From UBA7672 sp035995285 (GTDB lineage: Bacteria > Pseudomonadota > Alphaproteobacteria > Caulobacterales > Hyphomonadaceae): a DNA stretch of 5,813 bases. The notes beneath the pieces are model-generated. The model was not told the origin of the DNA and did no database searches. It saw only the letters and a program-made list of their open reading frames with translations. The position numbers and the translations under genes are program-made. The stretch covers positions 1 to 5,813 of the forward strand of contig DASYKO010000223.1 in the NCBI GenBank assembly GCA_035995285.1, read 5' to 3'. Below are positions 5,512-5,813 of this stretch, piece after piece; positions within the stretch are counted from its first letter, which is position 1, and each line of letters starts with the position of its first letter.

Positions 5512-5516
5512 AAAAT
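5488..5516 (+). promoter_or_regulatory. Likely sigma-70 promoter of the integrase gene
   Basis: TTGAGT (5488-5493) and GAAAAT (5511-5516) are separated by 17 bases and each matches four of six consensus positions. Transcription would start near 5523, giving a leader of roughly 27 bases. The two GTGTGCCTG repeats at 5492-5500 and 5503-5511 occupy the spacer, so a protein bound there would block transcription. This suggests autoregulation. Confidence 0.38.
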
Positions 5517-5549
5517 GGCGTTTGAGGGTGTGGTTGGGAAGAGAAGGTC

Positions 5550-5813
5550 ATGGCGACGATTGACCGGCGGCCGAATGGCAAATGGCGGGCACAGGTAAGA
5601 CGCGAAGGGCACGTCCTTAGCAAGACCTTTGTCATGAAGGGCGATGCCGACGCCTGGGTTCGCGAAACAGACCGCAGCATCGACAAGGGCGAGGATCCAA
5701 CGGCCCGGCGCCTAGCGGCGGACGGGACATTCGGATCACTCGTCGACCAGCACATCGACGATCTCACCACCTACGGGAAGCAGCTGCGCCGATCCAAGGA
5801 CGCTGCACTGGCG
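5550..5813 (+). CDS. Tyrosine-recombinase integrase of a genomic island or prophage (partial, N-terminal 88 residues)
   Basis: The reading frame is open from the ATG to the right edge. Residues 1-48 (beginning MATIDRRPNGKWRAQVRREG, then SKTFVMKGDADAWVRETDRSIDKGED at 24-49) look like the three-stranded arm-type DNA-binding domain at the N-terminus of many phage and island integrases. From about residue 60 (TFGSLVDQHIDDL) the helical core-binding SAM-like domain begins. The catalytic domain with the R-H-R-Y residues lies outside the window, so activity cannot be judged. A purine-rich GGGAAGAGAAGG tract at 5536-5547 precedes the ATG and supplies the ribosome binding site. The gene diverges from dusA, 150 bp away, matching integrases that insert islands into the 5' end of dusA. 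Integrase identity is probable from the N-terminus and context. Confidence 0.85.
   Translation, partial: MATIDRRPNGKWRAQVRREGHVLSKTFVMKGDADAWVRETDRSIDKGEDPTARRLAADGTFGSLVDQHIDDLTTYGKQLRRSKDAALA

Noticed and set aside
5400..5549. tRNA gene as the integrase target
   Set aside because: I found no cloverleaf or T-loop-like sequence in the interval. The neighbouring dusA 5' end explains the integrase position instead.

Overview
The window is GC-rich (codon third positions are nearly all G or C), and its gene families point to an alphaproteobacterium. These include a PimC/PimD-type acyl-CoA dehydrogenase pair, a DUF1289 protein, a membrane-anchored retropepsin-like protease of the type common in Alphaproteobacteria, and compact intergenic hairpin repeats. 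A member of Hyphomonadaceae or Caulobacterales is plausible, but this is inference.

Left part (1-3156, all on the minus strand): read in transcription order, a PimC-like acyl-CoA dehydrogenase (large subunit) comes first. A six-helix DUF2306 membrane protein follows, then a PimD-like acyl-CoA dehydrogenase (small subunit) that runs off the left edge. The two dehydrogenases probably form one heteromeric FAD enzyme for the first oxidation step of a beta-oxidation-type pathway, with a CoA thioester of unknown identity as substrate. A 102-bp nested inverted-repeat element lies between the PimC-like gene and the DUF2306 gene. A GC-rich palindrome lies upstream of the PimD-like gene.

Middle part (3157-4391): a 237-bp divergent intergenic region contains several dyads and a 13-bp direct repeat. 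Next come two plus-strand genes: a 63-aa DUF1289 protein with four conserved cysteines, and a 176-aa membrane-anchored retropepsin-like aspartic protease that probably starts at a GTG. A long imperfect hairpin (42-nt arms) separates the protease from the convergent dusA gene.

Right part (4392-5813): dusA (tRNA-dihydrouridine synthase A) is on the minus strand, and a tyrosine-recombinase integrase begins on the plus strand 150 bp beyond its start codon and runs off the right edge. The 5' end of dusA is a documented integration site for genomic islands and prophages, so this looks like one junction of an island inserted there. The 150 bp between the genes is relatively AT-rich and highly structured. 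It holds four copies of a GGCACA motif in head-to-head pairs and four TTCC tracts at an exact 10-bp period, as expected for integrase arm-type sites, and these overlap the likely integrase promoter. This junction is the most interesting part of the window. The island cargo lies outside it.
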